A stretch of 64,000 bases of DNA from Streptomyces sp. KMM 9044 (GTDB taxonomy: Bacteria; Actinomycetota; Actinomycetes; Streptomycetales; Streptomycetaceae), in the NCBI RefSeq assembly GCF_024701375.2, contig NZ_CP113910.1:5642001-5706000 (forward strand), read 5' to 3'. A model generated the notes under the pieces. The model was given only the letters and a program-made list of their open reading frames with translations, did no database searches and had not been told where the DNA came from. This document shows positions 27,269 to 36,666 of this stretch, piece after piece. Made by a program: the position numbers and the translations under genes. How positions within the stretch are numbered: position 1 is the first letter of the stretch; every line of letters starts with the position of its first letter.

Positions 27269-30200
27269 GTGTCGAAGACGCCGTTCACGCACCTGCACGT
27301 CCACACCCAGTACTCGCTGCTGGACGGTGCCGCGCGGCTCAAGGACATGTTCAACGCCTGCAACGAGATGGGCATGAGCCACATCGCCATGTCCGACCAC
27401 GGGAACCTGCACGGCGCGTACGACTTCTTCCACAGCGCGCAGAAGGCGGGCGTCACCCCGATCATCGGGATCGAGGCCTATGTCGCGCCCGAGTCGCGGC
27501 GGACCAAGCGCAAGATCCAGTGGGGTCAGCCGCACCAGAAGCGGGACGACGTCTCCGGTTCCGGCGGTTACACCCACAAGACGATCTGGGCGGTCGACCG
27601 CACGGGCCTGCACAACCTCTTCCGGCTCTCCTCCGACGCGTACGCCGAGGGCTGGCTGCAGAAGTGGCCGCGGATGGACAAGGAGACCATCGCCAAGTGG
27701 TCCACCGGACTGGTCGCCTCCACCGGCTGCCCCTCCGGCGAGGTCCAGACCCGGCTGCGCCTCGGCCACTTCGACGAGGCGCTCAAGGCGGCCTCCGACT
27801 ACCGGGACATCTTCGGCAAGGACCGGTACTTCCTCGAGCTGATGGACCACGGCATCGAGATCGAGCACCGGGTCCGCGACGGCCTGCTGGAGATCGGCAA
27901 GAAGCTCGGCATCCCGCCCCTGGTCACCAACGACTCGCACTACACGTACGCGAACGAGGCGACCGCGCACGACGCGCTGCTGTGCATCCAGACCGGCAAG
28001 AACCTCTCCGACCCCGACCGTTTCCGGTTCGACGGCACCGGCTACTACCTCAAGTCAACCGACGAGATGTACGCCATCGACTCCTCCGACGCCTGGCAGC
28101 AGGGCTGCGCCAACACCAGGCTGATCGCCGAGATGGTCGACACCACGGGCATGTTCGAGAAGCGCGACCTGATGCCCAAGTTCGACATCCCGGAGGGCTA
28201 CACCGAGGTCACCTGGTTCCGCGCGGAGACGATGCGCGGCATGGAGCGCCGTTTCCCCGGCGGCATCCCCGAGGACCGCATGAAGCAGGTCGAGTACGAG
28301 ATGGACACCATCATCTCGATGGGCTTCCCCGGGTACTTCCTCGTCGTCGCCGACTTCATCATGTGGGCCAAGAAGCAGGGCATCGCCGTCGGCCCCGGCC
28401 GCGGCTCCGCGGCCGGCTCGATCGTCGCGTACGCGATGGGCATCACCGACCTGGACCCGATCCCGCACGGTCTGATCTTCGAGCGGTTCCTCAACCCCGA
28501 GCGCGTCTCCATGCCCGACGTCGACATCGACTTCGACGAGCGCAGGCGCGTCGAGGTGATCCGGTACGTGACGGAGAAGTACGGCGCCGACAAGGTCGCC
28601 ATGATCGGCACCTACGGCAAGATCAAGGCCAAGAACGCCATCAAGGACTCCGCACGCGTGCTGGGCTACCCGTACGCCATGGGCGACCGGCTCACCAAGG
28701 CCATGCCCGCCGACGTCCTCGGCAAGGGCATCGACCTCGACGGCATCACCAACCCCTCGCACCCGCGCTACAACGAGGCCGGCGAGATCCGCGCGATGTA
28801 CGAGAACGAGCCGGACGTGAAGAAGGTCATCGACACCGCCAAGGGCGTCGAGGGCCTCGTGAGGCAGATGGGCGTGCACGCGGCCGGCGTGATCATGTCC
28901 AGCGAACCCATCGTCGACCACGCCCCGATCTGGGTGCGGCACACCGACGGCGTGACCATCACGCAGTGGGACTATCCCCAGTGCGAGTCGCTCGGCCTCC
29001 TGAAGATGGACTTCCTGGGCCTGCGCAACCTCACGATCATGGACGACGCCATCAAGATGGTGAAGGCCAACAAGGGCATCGACCTGGAGATGCTCGCCCT
29101 CCCGCTGGACGACCCCAAGACCTTCGAACTGCTCTGCCGGGGCGACACCCTCGGTGTCTTCCAGTTCGACGGCGGCCCGATGCGCTCTCTGCTCCGCCAG
29201 ATGCAGCCCGACAACTTCGAGGACATCTCCGCCGTCTCGGCCCTCTACCGGCCGGGCCCGATGGGCATGAACTCGCACATCAACTACGCGGAGCGCAAGA
29301 ACGGCCGCCAGGAGATCACCCCGATCCACAAGGAACTGGAGGAGCCGCTCCAGGAGGTGCTGTCGGTCACCTACGGCCTGATCGTCTACCAGGAGCAGGT
29401 GCAGAAGGCCGCGCAGATCATCGCCGGCTACTCGCTCGGCGAGGCCGACATCCTGCGCCGCGTGATGGGCAAGAAGAAGCCCGAGGAACTGGCGAAGAAC
29501 TTCGTCCTCTTCAAGGAGGGCGCCCGCAAGAACGGCTACAGCGACGAGGCGATCCAGGCCCTGTGGGACGTGCTGGTCCCCTTCGCCGGCTACGCGTTCA
29601 ACAAGGCCCACTCCGCCGCGTACGGACTCGTGTCGTACTGGACCGGGTACCTGAAGGCGAACTACCCGGCCGAGTACATGGCCGCGCTGCTCACCTCGGT
29701 CAAGGACGACAAGGACAAGTCGGCCGTCTACCTCAACGAGTGCCGCCGCATGGGCATCAAGGTGCTCCCGCCGAACGTCAACGAGTCCGAGTCGAACTTC
29801 GCCGCACAGGGCGACGACGTGATCCTCTTCGGCCTGTCCGCGGTCCGCAACGTCGGCACCAACGTCGTCGAGTCGATCATCAGGTCCCGCAAGGCCAAGG
29901 GGAAGTACGCCTCCTTCCCGGACTACCTCGACAAGGTCGAGGCCGTCGTCTGCAACAAGCGCACCACGGAGTCGCTGATCAAGGCGGGCGCCTTCGACTC
30001 CATGGGGCACACCCGCAAGGGCCTCACCGCCCAGTACGAGCCGATGATCGACAACGTGGTCGCGGTCAAGCGCAAGGAGGCCGAGGGACAGTTCGACCTC
30101 TTCGGCGGCATGGGGGAGCAGGAGACCACCGAGCCCGGCTTCGGCCTCGACGTCACCTTCGCCGACGACGAGTGGGACAAGACCTACCTGCTCGCACAGG

Positions 30201-30808
30201 AACGGGAGATGCTCGGGCTCTATGTCTCCGACCACCCGCTGTTCGGGCTGGAGCACGTCCTGTCCGACAAGGCCGACGCGGGCATCTCCCAGCTCACCGG
30301 CGGCGACTTCGGCGACGGCGCGGTCGTCACCATCGGCGGCATCATTTCCGGCCTCCAGCGCAAGATGACCAAGCAGGGCAACGCCTGGGCGATCGCGACC
30401 GTGGAGGACCTCGCCGGTTCCCTCGAGTGCATGTTCTTCCCCGCGACCTATCAGCTCGTCTCGACCCAACTCGTCGAGGACGCCGTGGTGTTCGTCAAGG
30501 GACGGCTCGACAAGCGCGAGGACGTGCCGCGCCTGGTCGCCATGGAACTCCAGGTGCCCGACCTGTCCAACGCGGGCACCAACGCGCCCGTCGTGCTCAC
30601 CATCCCGGCGACCAGGGTCACCCCGCCGATGGTCAGCCGCCTCGGCGAGATCCTCGGCCACCACAAGGGCGACAGCGAGGTCCGTATCAAGCTCCAGGGG
30701 CCCACGAGGACGACGGTGCTGCGTCTGGACCGCCACCGGGTGAAGCCGGACCCCGCCCTGTTCGGCGACCTGAAGGTCCTCCTCGGCCCGTCCTGCCTGG
30801 CGGGCTAG
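27269..30808 (+). CDS. dnaE: DNA polymerase III alpha subunit
   Basis: The main replicative polymerase, 1,179 residues, GTG start with CTGGAGG upstream. It begins with a PHP domain (FTHLHVHTQYSLLDGAARLKD). The palm carries PDVDIDFDERRR (about 417–428, metal-binding Asp residues) with GPGRGSAAGS before it. Finger and thumb sequences (YRPGPMGMNSHI, GKKKPEELAKNF) follow, then a helix-hairpin-helix and an OB-fold (VTIGGIISGLQRKMTKQGNAWA). This is the DnaE1-type organisation of actinobacteria. A terminator follows. Confidence 0.98.
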   Translation: MSKTPFTHLHVHTQYSLLDGAARLKDMFNACNEMGMSHIAMSDHGNLHGAYDFFHSAQKAGVTPIIGIEAYVAPESRRTKRKIQWGQPHQKRDDVSGSGGYTHKTIWAVDRTGLHNLFRLSSDAYAEGWLQKWPRMDKETIAKWSTGLVASTGCPSGEVQTRLRLGHFDEALKAASDYRDIFGKDRYFLELMDHGIEIEHRVRDGLLEIGKKLGIPPLVTNDSHYTYANEATAHDALLCIQTGKNLSDPDRFRFDGTGYYLKSTDEMYAIDSSDAWQQGCANTRLIAEMVDTTGMFEKRDLMPKFDIPEGYTEVTWFRAETMRGMERRFPGGIPEDRMKQVEYEMDTIISMGFPGYFLVVADFIMWAKKQGIAVGPGRGSAAGSIVAYAMGITDLDPIPHGLIFERFLNPERVSMPDVDIDFDERRRVEVIRYVTEKYGADKVAMIGTYGKIKAKNAIKDSARVLGYPYAMGDRLTKAMPADVLGKGIDLDGITNPSHPRYNEAGEIRAMYENEPDVKKVIDTAKGVEGLVRQMGVHAAGVIMSSEPIVDHAPIWVRHTDGVTITQWDYPQCESLGLLKMDFLGLRNLTIMDDAIKMVKANKGIDLEMLALPLDDPKTFELLCRGDTLGVFQFDGGPMRSLLRQMQPDNFEDISAVSALYRPGPMGMNSHINYAERKNGRQEITPIHKELEEPLQEVLSVTYGLIVYQEQVQKAAQIIAGYSLGEADILRRVMGKKKPEELAKNFVLFKEGARKNGYSDEAIQALWDVLVPFAGYAFNKAHSAAYGLVSYWTGYLKANYPAEYMAALLTSVKDDKDKSAVYLNECRRMGIKVLPPNVNESESNFAAQGDDVILFGLSAVRNVGTNVVESIIRSRKAKGKYASFPDYLDKVEAVVCNKRTTESLIKAGAFDSMGHTRKGLTAQYEPMIDNVVAVKRKEAEGQFDLFGGMGEQETTEPGFGLDVTFADDEWDKTYLLAQEREMLGLYVSDHPLFGLEHVLSDKADAGISQLTGGDFGDGAVVTIGGIISGLQRKMTKQGNAWAIATVEDLAGSLECMFFPATYQLVSTQLVEDAVVFVKGRLDKREDVPRLVAMELQVPDLSNAGTNAPVVLTIPATRVTPPMVSRLGEILGHHKGDSEVRIKLQGPTRTTVLRLDRHRVKPDPALFGDLKVLLGPSCLAG

Positions 30809-30887
30809 TGAACCTGTCCTGCCCGGCGGGCCGGGGCGGGCCGGGGCGGGCGGCCGATGCGGACAGGGCCGACGGGACCGACGGCCA

Positions 30888-30921
30888 AGAGGGGTGTGCC
30901 CGGTGACGGGCGCACCCCTCT
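30888..30921. terminator. Hairpin terminator after dnaE
   Basis: 15-bp inverted repeat with one G·U-type mismatch (30888–30902 with 30907–30921), between dnaE and the convergent small gene at 30963. Confidence 0.75.
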
Positions 30922-30962
30922 GCGTGTGCCGTGCGGTGACTCAAGAGCCCGCCGCGCGGGCG

Positions 30963-31127
30963 TCAGTTGTGGCCGAAACGCTTTTCCCTGCCCTTGCGGG
31001 CAACGTCTCCGGGAGTGATCTGCGGGCCGTACTGCTCGGTCTGCGGCTCGGCGGAGGGATGCTGCACCGTCTGCTGGGCGCGTCCGGGCTGCGGCTGCTT
31101 CCGTTCACGGTTCTTGTTCTTGGCCAT
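30963..31127 (-). CDS. Small basic conserved protein (54 aa)
   Basis: A 54-codon gene on the minus strand: starts MAKNKNRERKQPQPGRAQQT and ends KGREKRFGHN, very hydrophilic and basic. AGGAGG lies six bases before the ATG (31125–31127), one of the best ribosome-binding sites in the window, which supports it as real. No known domain; the composition suggests an RNA- or DNA-associated or unstructured protein. It converges with dnaE. Confidence 0.75.
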   Translation of the reverse strand: MAKNKNRERKQPQPGRAQQTVQHPSAEPQTEQYGPQITPGDVARKGREKRFGHN

Positions 31128-31396
31128 GGTGATGCCTCCTGTGGGGATGTAGGGCCCCTGGTCCGGATCCTGCCGGGCTCGCAGGACCTGATCCGGGCCA
31201 GGGATCCCGGGGCCAGGACCGGGATCAGACTCGCATGGCGGAACATTTGCCGCATGTCAGACAATTACCGTGTGTGACAGGGTGGGTCGGCGGAGAAAGT
31301 GTGGAAACGCCACGCCGAAGATCGAGTTCGGGCCGTCAACCCCGGCGCGGTCGGGCAGACTCGAAGCAAGCCCGAAGCAAACCTCCCGGAAAGAGG

Positions 31397-32620
31397 GTGG
31401 AACGCGTGGACCGCTGCATCGTCCTGGTGGACGCCGGGTATCTGCTGGGGGCCGCCGCCAGTCTCCTCGCCGGGGAGCCCTCGCGGTCCCGGATCACCGT
31501 CGATCACGCCGCTCTCATCCAAGGGCTGCGCGAGCGCGCCGAGTCCGACACGGGCCGGCCTCTGCTGCGCATCTACTGGTTCGACGGGGCCCCCGACCGG
31601 GTGCCGCAGCCCGAACACCGCCGGCTGCGGGTGATGCCCAGGGTCACCGTCCGGCTGGGCGCTCTCACCCGCAGTGACGGGCGCTGGGCGCAGAAGGGCG
31701 TCGACGCCGCCATGCACGCCGAGTTGACCGAGCTGGCCCGCAACCGCGCCTGCTCCGACATCGTCCTGGTCACCGGCGACGGCGATCTGCTGCCCGGCAT
31801 GATGGCCGCGAAGGAGCACGGCGTCGCCGTCCACCTGTGGGCCGTCCAGGCCGCCGACGGCGACTACAACCAGTCCGAGGACCTGGTCGCCGAGGCCGAC
31901 GAACGCCGGGTGCTGGACCGTGCCTGGATCACCAAGGCGGTGCGGGCCAAGGACTACTCCGGTGGGTGTGCCCCGCCTCCCCCGGCCCGTCCCGAGATCG
32001 CCGCCATCCTCTCCGCCCCCCTGCCGGAGTCCGCGCACGCCCCGGAGGAGGAGCCGGACACGCACGAGCCGCCGCACCCGGCCGGTACCGGGCACAACGG
32101 CACCGGCGACCGTGCCCCCGCCGCCAGGGGTGTACCCACCCCCAAGGATCTGGCGGCCCTGCGCGGCCCCGGTGCCCCCCACCCCCACCCCCACCAGGCG
32201 CAGTCCGCCACCCTGCGCTGGTCCTCCGACAAGGGCTGGGTCGACCGGCCCGTCGTCGAGCCCCCCGAAGCCGCCTCGATGCCGACGCTCGCCCAGCTGA
32301 CCACGGCGGAGCAGCGGTGGGCCGACCGGGAGGAGGACATCACCACGGTCGGCGGGGACCCCTTCGAGGTGGGGCAGGTCTTCGCCCGCCGCTGGGTGGA
32401 GCGGCTGGGGGAGCCGAGCGGCGTCCAGGAGCTGTCCGGCATGTACCCCCGCATCCCGCACCGCGTCGACGGCGAACTGCTGCGCTACGCCGCCCGCTTC
32501 GGCCTGCTCGCCCACAAGGACGACCAGATCGACGAACGCGACCGGTACGCCATCCGTGCGGGCTTCTGGCGCGAGGTGGACGTACGTACGGGGACGGAGC
32601 GCACCCCGGCCGGGGAGTGA
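31397..32620 (+). CDS. NYN-domain (LabA/DUF88-type) putative ribonuclease
   Basis: A 407-residue protein. The N-terminal NYN/PIN-like domain (about 1–160) has the expected acidic residues in IVLVDAGYLLGA, KGVDAAMHAELTELA and IVLVTGDGDLLPG. A Pro/His-rich linker (about 190–285) leads to a C-terminal helical domain (DPFEVGQVFARRW to AIRAGFWREV). NYN proteins are usually metal-dependent RNases. Start GTG 31397 (VERVDRC) or GTG 31406; the latter is better spaced from AAGAGG. The open frame also extends back to 31235 without clear homology. Confidence 0.85.
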   Translation: MERVDRCIVLVDAGYLLGAAASLLAGEPSRSRITVDHAALIQGLRERAESDTGRPLLRIYWFDGAPDRVPQPEHRRLRVMPRVTVRLGALTRSDGRWAQKGVDAAMHAELTELARNRACSDIVLVTGDGDLLPGMMAAKEHGVAVHLWAVQAADGDYNQSEDLVAEADERRVLDRAWITKAVRAKDYSGGCAPPPPARPEIAAILSAPLPESAHAPEEEPDTHEPPHPAGTGHNGTGDRAPAARGVPTPKDLAALRGPGAPHPHPHQAQSATLRWSSDKGWVDRPVVEPPEAASMPTLAQLTTAEQRWADREEDITTVGGDPFEVGQVFARRWVERLGEPSGVQELSGMYPRIPHRVDGELLRYAARFGLLAHKDDQIDERDRYAIRAGFWREVDVRTGTERTPAGE

Positions 32621-32733
32621 CCCGGTACCCGGGCCGGTGCCTTGCGGCGGGTTCGTCGTCCTACCGGGGGATTTGGGGCGGCCGGTCGACCCGGGAGCGA
32701 AGCGGGGGCGCGGACCCCGTAGTCTCGTCCCTT

Positions 32734-33753
32734 GTGAGCACGCGCGCGGTACAGACATTCCGGCACGATGGTGACATCGTGTGCGCGGTGCGCGGGCTGA
32801 CCAAGACCTATCCGGCGGCCCGCGGGCGCCGCGGCGCGCCGGCGATCCCCGAGGTCCGGGCCACCGACGACGTCGCCCTCGACGTCCGGCGCGGAGAGAT
32901 CTTCGGACTGCTCGGGCCGAACGGTGCCGGCAAGTCCACCCTCGTCCGCCAGATCACCGGGCTGATGCGGCCCGACCGCGGCAGCGTCCGGATCCTCGGC
33001 CACGACATCGTGCGCCACCCCGAGCGGGCCGCGCGGATCCTCGCCTACCTCGGGCAGGAGTCCACCGCCCTCGACGAGCTGACCGTGTCCCTCGCCGTCG
33101 AGACCACCGCGCGGCTGCGCGGTCTCGACGGGAAACGGGCGTGCGCGGAGCGCGACGACGTCCTCGACGAACTCGGGCTCACCCCGATCGCCGCGCGCCC
33201 GCTCAAGAAGCTGTCCGGCGGCCAGCGCCGGCTGGCCTGCTTCGCCGCCTCGCTGGTCGGCGAGCGGCCCCTGCTGGTGCTGGACGAACCCACCGCAGGC
33301 ATGGACCCGGTGGCGCGGCGTGCGGTATGGGCCGCCGTCGACCGGCGCCGGGCCGAGCAGGGCGCCACCGTGCTGCTGGTCACCCACAACGTCATCGAGG
33401 CCGAAACCGTCCTCGACCGGGTCGCCGTGCTCGACCGGGGCCGGGTGATCGCCTGCGACAGCCCGTCCGGACTGAAGGAGCAGGTCGCGGGCGAGGTCCG
33501 GGTCGACCTGGTGTGGCGCGAGGCGGCCCCGCTGCACGTGCCGGAGGTCGCCGCACTCCAGGACCGCGCCGTCGAGGCCGGCCGCCGCTGGACGCTGCGG
33601 CTCGGACCGGAGGAGGCCCGTACCGTCGTCGCCACCGTCACCGGCGGCGCCGCCTTCGCCGCCCTGGACGACTTCACGCTCACCACGCCCACTCTGGAGG
33701 ACGTGTACCTGGCACTGGGCGGTGCCGTGCTGCAGGGGCTGGTGAAGGCGTGA
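32734..33753 (+). CDS. ABC transporter ATP-binding protein
   Basis: A 339-residue ATPase of the drug/daunorubicin-type exporter class. Walker A GPNGAGKST, Q-loop LGQEST, signature LSGGQRR, Walker B LLVLDEPTAGMDP and H-loop TVLLVTHN are all intact. A C-terminal ~90-residue extension (from EVRVDLVWREAAPLHV) is typical of this class. GTG start at 32734. Its TGA overlaps a GTG in the permease frame, so the two form one operon. Confidence 0.94.
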   Translation: MSTRAVQTFRHDGDIVCAVRGLTKTYPAARGRRGAPAIPEVRATDDVALDVRRGEIFGLLGPNGAGKSTLVRQITGLMRPDRGSVRILGHDIVRHPERAARILAYLGQESTALDELTVSLAVETTARLRGLDGKRACAERDDVLDELGLTPIAARPLKKLSGGQRRLACFAASLVGERPLLVLDEPTAGMDPVARRAVWAAVDRRRAEQGATVLLVTHNVIEAETVLDRVAVLDRGRVIACDSPSGLKEQVAGEVRVDLVWREAAPLHVPEVAALQDRAVEAGRRWTLRLGPEEARTVVATVTGGAAFAALDDFTLTTPTLEDVYLALGGAVLQGLVKA

Positions 33754-33854
33754 GCGGCGGGTCCCTGAGTACACAGGGCGCCGTGTCCGTACGGAACAGG
33801 ACGACTGCCGGAGTGGATCCGGGCGAACCTCCGAGCGAAGGGGAGCAGCGCGAC

Positions 33855-34676
33855 GTGAGTGGCGTACCCGCCGATGTCCTGCCGGGCGCCATCCTGGCCG
33901 GGAAGGAGACCGTGCCCACACCGGCCGTGCTCGGGCCCCGGGCGCGGCTGTGGCCGTCGCTGGCGGCCGTGTACCGGGCCCAGCTCTCCCGGGCGCGGGT
34001 GGCGCGGATCCCGCTGCTGTTCGTGGCGACCTTCCAGTCCGTCGGGATCATGGTCCTGATGCGCGGGGTCGTGGACGGCGGCTCCGAGGCGCGGGCGGTG
34101 GTGGCCGGGTCGGCCGTCCTGGTCGTCGCCTTCGTGGCGCTCAACCTCCTCGCGCAGTACTTCGGACAGCTGCGCGCCAGCGGCGGACTCGACCACTACG
34201 CGACGCTGCCGGTGCCGCCGGCCGCGGTGGTGCTGGGCGCGGCCGGCGCCTACGCCTCGTTCACCGTGCCGGGGACCGTGGTGACGGCGGCCTTCGGGTG
34301 CGTGCTGTTCGGACTGCCGATGGCGCATCTGTGGGTGCTGGTCGCGGTGATCCCGCTCTCGGGCGCCGCACTCGCCGGGCTGGGGGCCACCCTGGGACTG
34401 CTCGCGCCACGGCCCGAGTTCGCCACGCTGCTCGGCCAGCTGGGCATGTCGGCGGCGCTGCTGCTGGGTGTGCTGCCGGCGGAGCGGCTGCCGGAGGCGG
34501 TGCGGGTGGTCCGGGACCTGCTGCCGTCGACGTACGGTGTCGAGGCCCTCGCGCGGACCTTCGCGCCGCATCCCGACTGGACGCTGGTCCTCGGCGACCT
34601 CGCCGTGTGCGGGGCGGTCGGCGTGCTCTCACTGGCCGTGGCGACCTGGGCGTACCGCAGGGCCGCCGTCCGCTGA
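33855..34676 (+). CDS. ABC-2 type transporter permease
   Basis: A 273-residue permease with six hydrophobic segments (RIPLLFVATFQSVGIMVL, AVLVVAFVALNLLA, AVVLGAAGAYASF, HLWVLVAVIPLSGA, GQLGMSAALLLGVLP, DLAVCGAVGVLSLAVA). Together with the preceding ATPase it makes a homodimeric-type exporter with unknown cargo. GTG 33855 follows AAGGGGAG; GTG 33750, overlapping the ATPase stop, would add a 35-residue hydrophilic leader and cannot be excluded. Confidence 0.85.
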   Translation: MSGVPADVLPGAILAGKETVPTPAVLGPRARLWPSLAAVYRAQLSRARVARIPLLFVATFQSVGIMVLMRGVVDGGSEARAVVAGSAVLVVAFVALNLLAQYFGQLRASGGLDHYATLPVPPAAVVLGAAGAYASFTVPGTVVTAAFGCVLFGLPMAHLWVLVAVIPLSGAALAGLGATLGLLAPRPEFATLLGQLGMSAALLLGVLPAERLPEAVRVVRDLLPSTYGVEALARTFAPHPDWTLVLGDLAVCGAVGVLSLAVATWAYRRAAVR

Positions 34677-34715
34677 CCTGCCGCTGACCTGTCGGTGACC
34701 TGTCGGTGACCTGTC
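34672..34715. repeat. Four 11-bp direct repeats (G(C/G)TGACCTG(C/T)C)
   Basis: Units at 34672, 34683, 34694 and 34705, spaced exactly 11 bp, overlapping the permease stop and about 40 bp before the next gene. On the minus strand each unit reads GGTCA(C/G)CG…, similar to the 11-bp direct-repeat units of Streptomyces PHO boxes. Confidence 0.7.
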
Positions 34716-34755
34716 CGGTGCCACACCGCACAGCCGGGCCTGGCACGATGTCAGG

Positions 34756-35502
34756 GTGAGCGCACCCCTGACCCCACCACCGCCTCCGCACGAACACTCC
34801 CCGCACGGCGGGTGGCAGTCGCCGTCCGCCGAGCAGAGGGCCGCATCCGCAGACGGAGCCGCCCCGGACGACGCGGCCACCGGGCACGGCGACCGGGCGG
34901 AGTGGTACGGCTGGTACGAACAGGACGGCCCCGGCATGAGGACGGAACTGCGTGAGGCCGCCGTCGTCACCGTGGCGACGGCGCTCGGCGGGGTGCTGCT
35001 CGGGGTGCTGTGGTGGTGGCTGGCGCCGCGCGTCCCGCTGGTGGGCGACGTCGAGGGCGACAACTGGGTCGTCTACCTCAAGGACACCGAGGGCGAGCAG
35101 GCCATCGGCGTGGACGGGACGTTCGCACTGCTCGCGCTGGCCTTCGGCGCGGTGAGCGCGCTCGCCGTGTTCCTCGTACGCCGGAGCGGGGGAGTGCCGC
35201 TGGTGGTGGCGCTCGGGGCCGGCGGGCTGCTCGGTTCGCTGCTCGCGTGGCGGCTCGGGGTGTGGCTCGGGCCCGCGCAGGACGTCGTCGCCCACGCGAG
35301 GGACGTGGGCAAGGGCGTGACGTTCGACGCGCCGCTGAAGCTGAGCGCCAAGGGAGCACTGCTGGCCTGGCCGTTCGCCGGGCTGGTCGTCCACCTGGGC
35401 CTGACCGCGCTGTTCGGTCCCCGCGACCCCGACCCCGACCCCTATCCGCCGGCCGACCCGTACGTCCCACAGCCGCCGCACGACGAATTCCCGAAGGCGT
35501 AG
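34756..35502 (+). CDS. DUF2567-like membrane protein
   Basis: A 248-residue protein with a hydrophilic Pro-rich N-terminus (about 1–60) and four membrane segments (VVTVATALGGVLLGVLWWWLA, FALLALAFGAVSALAVFLV, PLVVALGAGGLLGSLLAW, ALLAWPFAGLVVHLGLTALF; each under 22 residues). The DUF2567-type arrangement with a large loop after the first helix (GDVEGDNWVVYLKDTEGEQA) is recognisable. No function is known. GTG start 34756. It ends in a shared terminator. Confidence 0.75.
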   Translation: MSAPLTPPPPPHEHSPHGGWQSPSAEQRAASADGAAPDDAATGHGDRAEWYGWYEQDGPGMRTELREAAVVTVATALGGVLLGVLWWWLAPRVPLVGDVEGDNWVVYLKDTEGEQAIGVDGTFALLALAFGAVSALAVFLVRRSGGVPLVVALGAGGLLGSLLAWRLGVWLGPAQDVVAHARDVGKGVTFDAPLKLSAKGALLAWPFAGLVVHLGLTALFGPRDPDPDPYPPADPYVPQPPHDEFPKA

Positions 35503-35525
35503 GGCCTGCCCGGCGGACAGGCCCT
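35501..35525. terminator. Bidirectional hairpin between 35502 and the bL37-like gene
   Basis: 8-bp arms 35501–35508 and 35518–35525, beginning in the stop codon of the plus-strand gene and facing the minus-strand gene that ends at 35552. Confidence 0.55.
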
Positions 35526-35551
35526 GCGACCCGGTCGGTCCGGTGGCGGTG

Positions 35552-35626
35552 TCAGGCCGGGCGCCCGCGGTGGTTGGCCCGGCTCTTCCTGGTACGCCAC
35601 TTGCGTTTGCGGGTTCTCTTCGACAT
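35552..35626 (-). CDS. Tiny basic protein, probable 50S ribosomal protein bL37
   Basis: A 24-codon gene: MSKRTRKRKWRTRKSRANHR followed by GRPA. It is more than half Arg/Lys and ends in an ANHxxRP-type motif. This pattern matches the very small bL37 protein found in mycobacterial ribosomes and encoded widely in actinobacteria. GAAGAGG lies just before the ATG. It is far below the usual annotation length and easily missed. The assignment is by remembered family pattern, not a search. Confidence 0.6.
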   Translation of the reverse strand: MSKRTRKRKWRTRKSRANHRGRPA

Positions 35627-36162
35627 GCCTCTTCTGATCAACCGAAGAAGCGGGGCCCGTCTAGGTTCTGTCTGGAGTTTCCCGTCGTCGCCCGAAGGGC
35701 GGCCCTGCGGTGTCTGGTGCGGTGCCTCGGTGTGCGGCCGGATCGCCCTCGTACGGAACGTACCCGGGTGATGCGGCCGTGCGGCGAGGTGCCGTACCGG
35801 ACACCGCACGGCAGACGGGAAACTCCCGACAGGGCCTGGGGGGCGTCAGCCGCTGCCGGGGAGTGTGCACGAGGGTGGTTTGACTCGATCGTGTGGTGGT
35901 CGGCTTGCGGCGTTGTGGGCCGTCCGGGCCGGCGTGATCGCGCGATCCGGGACGCCAGGTGTGGCGCCGGTGGAGCAGGGCCTCCCCGTCGCCTCCGGCC
36001 ACACGAATACGGACCACGCACGGGAGGCACCTCGCCGCCCCGGGGCCGAGTACGCAGAGGGCCCGGGGCACCTCCCACGCCCTTGAGGCCGTGCGGGAGC
36101 GTCCGAGGCCGTTCGGGGCGTGCGGCTGAGCAGACTCACTCCTGCTCGGTCCGGAGGAACGC
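35627..36162. other. 536-bp interval with no recognisable gene
   Basis: Several short overlapping frames on both strands lack family motifs, good ribosome-binding sites or consistent codon bias. It must contain the promoter of the bL37-like gene (minus). No tRNA-like cloverleaf was found by eye. Confidence 0.4.
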
Positions 36163-36666
36163 TCAGGTACGCCCGATCGGGGCGAGTACCGCTGAGGTCA
36201 GCCCGGCCAGGTCGGTGGGGGAGAGCTCGACCTCCAGGCCGCGGCGGCCCGCCGACACGCAGATCGTCTCGTGCAGACCGGCCGAGTCGTCCAGCACCGT
36301 ACGCAGCTTCCTGCGCTGGCCGAGAGGTGAGATGCCGCCTCGAACGTAGCCCGTGGTGCGTTCCGCGAGGGAGGGGTCGGCCATCGCGGCCCGTTTGCCG
36401 CCGACCGCCGCCGCCAGGCCTTTCAGGTCCAGCAGGCCCGCCACCGGGACCACCGCCACCGTCAGCGCGCCGTCGACGTCCGCCACCAGCGTCTTGAAGA
36501 CCCGGTCGGGGGAGACGCCCATCGCCTCGGCCGCCTCCTCTCCGTAGGACGGGTGGGAGGGGTCGTGGTCGTAGGAGTGGACCGTGAACCGCACCCCGGC
36601 CGCGGTGAGGGCCACCGTCGCGGGCGTGCCGCCCGACTGCTGCTGTTTCTTCGGCTTTCTCGCCAT
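36163..36666 (-). CDS. YbaK/EbsC-family Cys-tRNA(Pro)/aminoacyl-tRNA deacylase
   Basis: A 167-residue single-domain trans-editing enzyme. The conserved DPSHPSYGEEAAEAMGV, VFKTLVADVDG (catalytic Lys in the FKT motif), GGKRAAMADP, YVRGGISPLGQRRKL and VSAGRRGLEVEL are present in order. It hydrolyses mischarged tRNA, typically Cys-tRNA-Pro. A basic MARKPKKQQQ start precedes the domain. Cytoplasmic. The next gene upstream is 81 bp away on the same strand. Confidence 0.93.
   Translation of the reverse strand: MARKPKKQQQSGGTPATVALTAAGVRFTVHSYDHDPSHPSYGEEAAEAMGVSPDRVFKTLVADVDGALTVAVVPVAGLLDLKGLAAAVGGKRAAMADPSLAERTTGYVRGGISPLGQRRKLRTVLDDSAGLHETICVSAGRRGLEVELSPTDLAGLTSAVLAPIGRT

Noticed and set aside
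28055..30736. An 893-codon open frame on the minus strand opposite dnaE
   Set aside because: Shadow of dnaE; composition is Asp/His/Val-rich without family motifs.
35627..36162. Short overlapping frames on both strands as genes
   Set aside because: No ribosome-binding sites, no motifs and strand-symmetric openness typical of GC-rich non-coding DNA.
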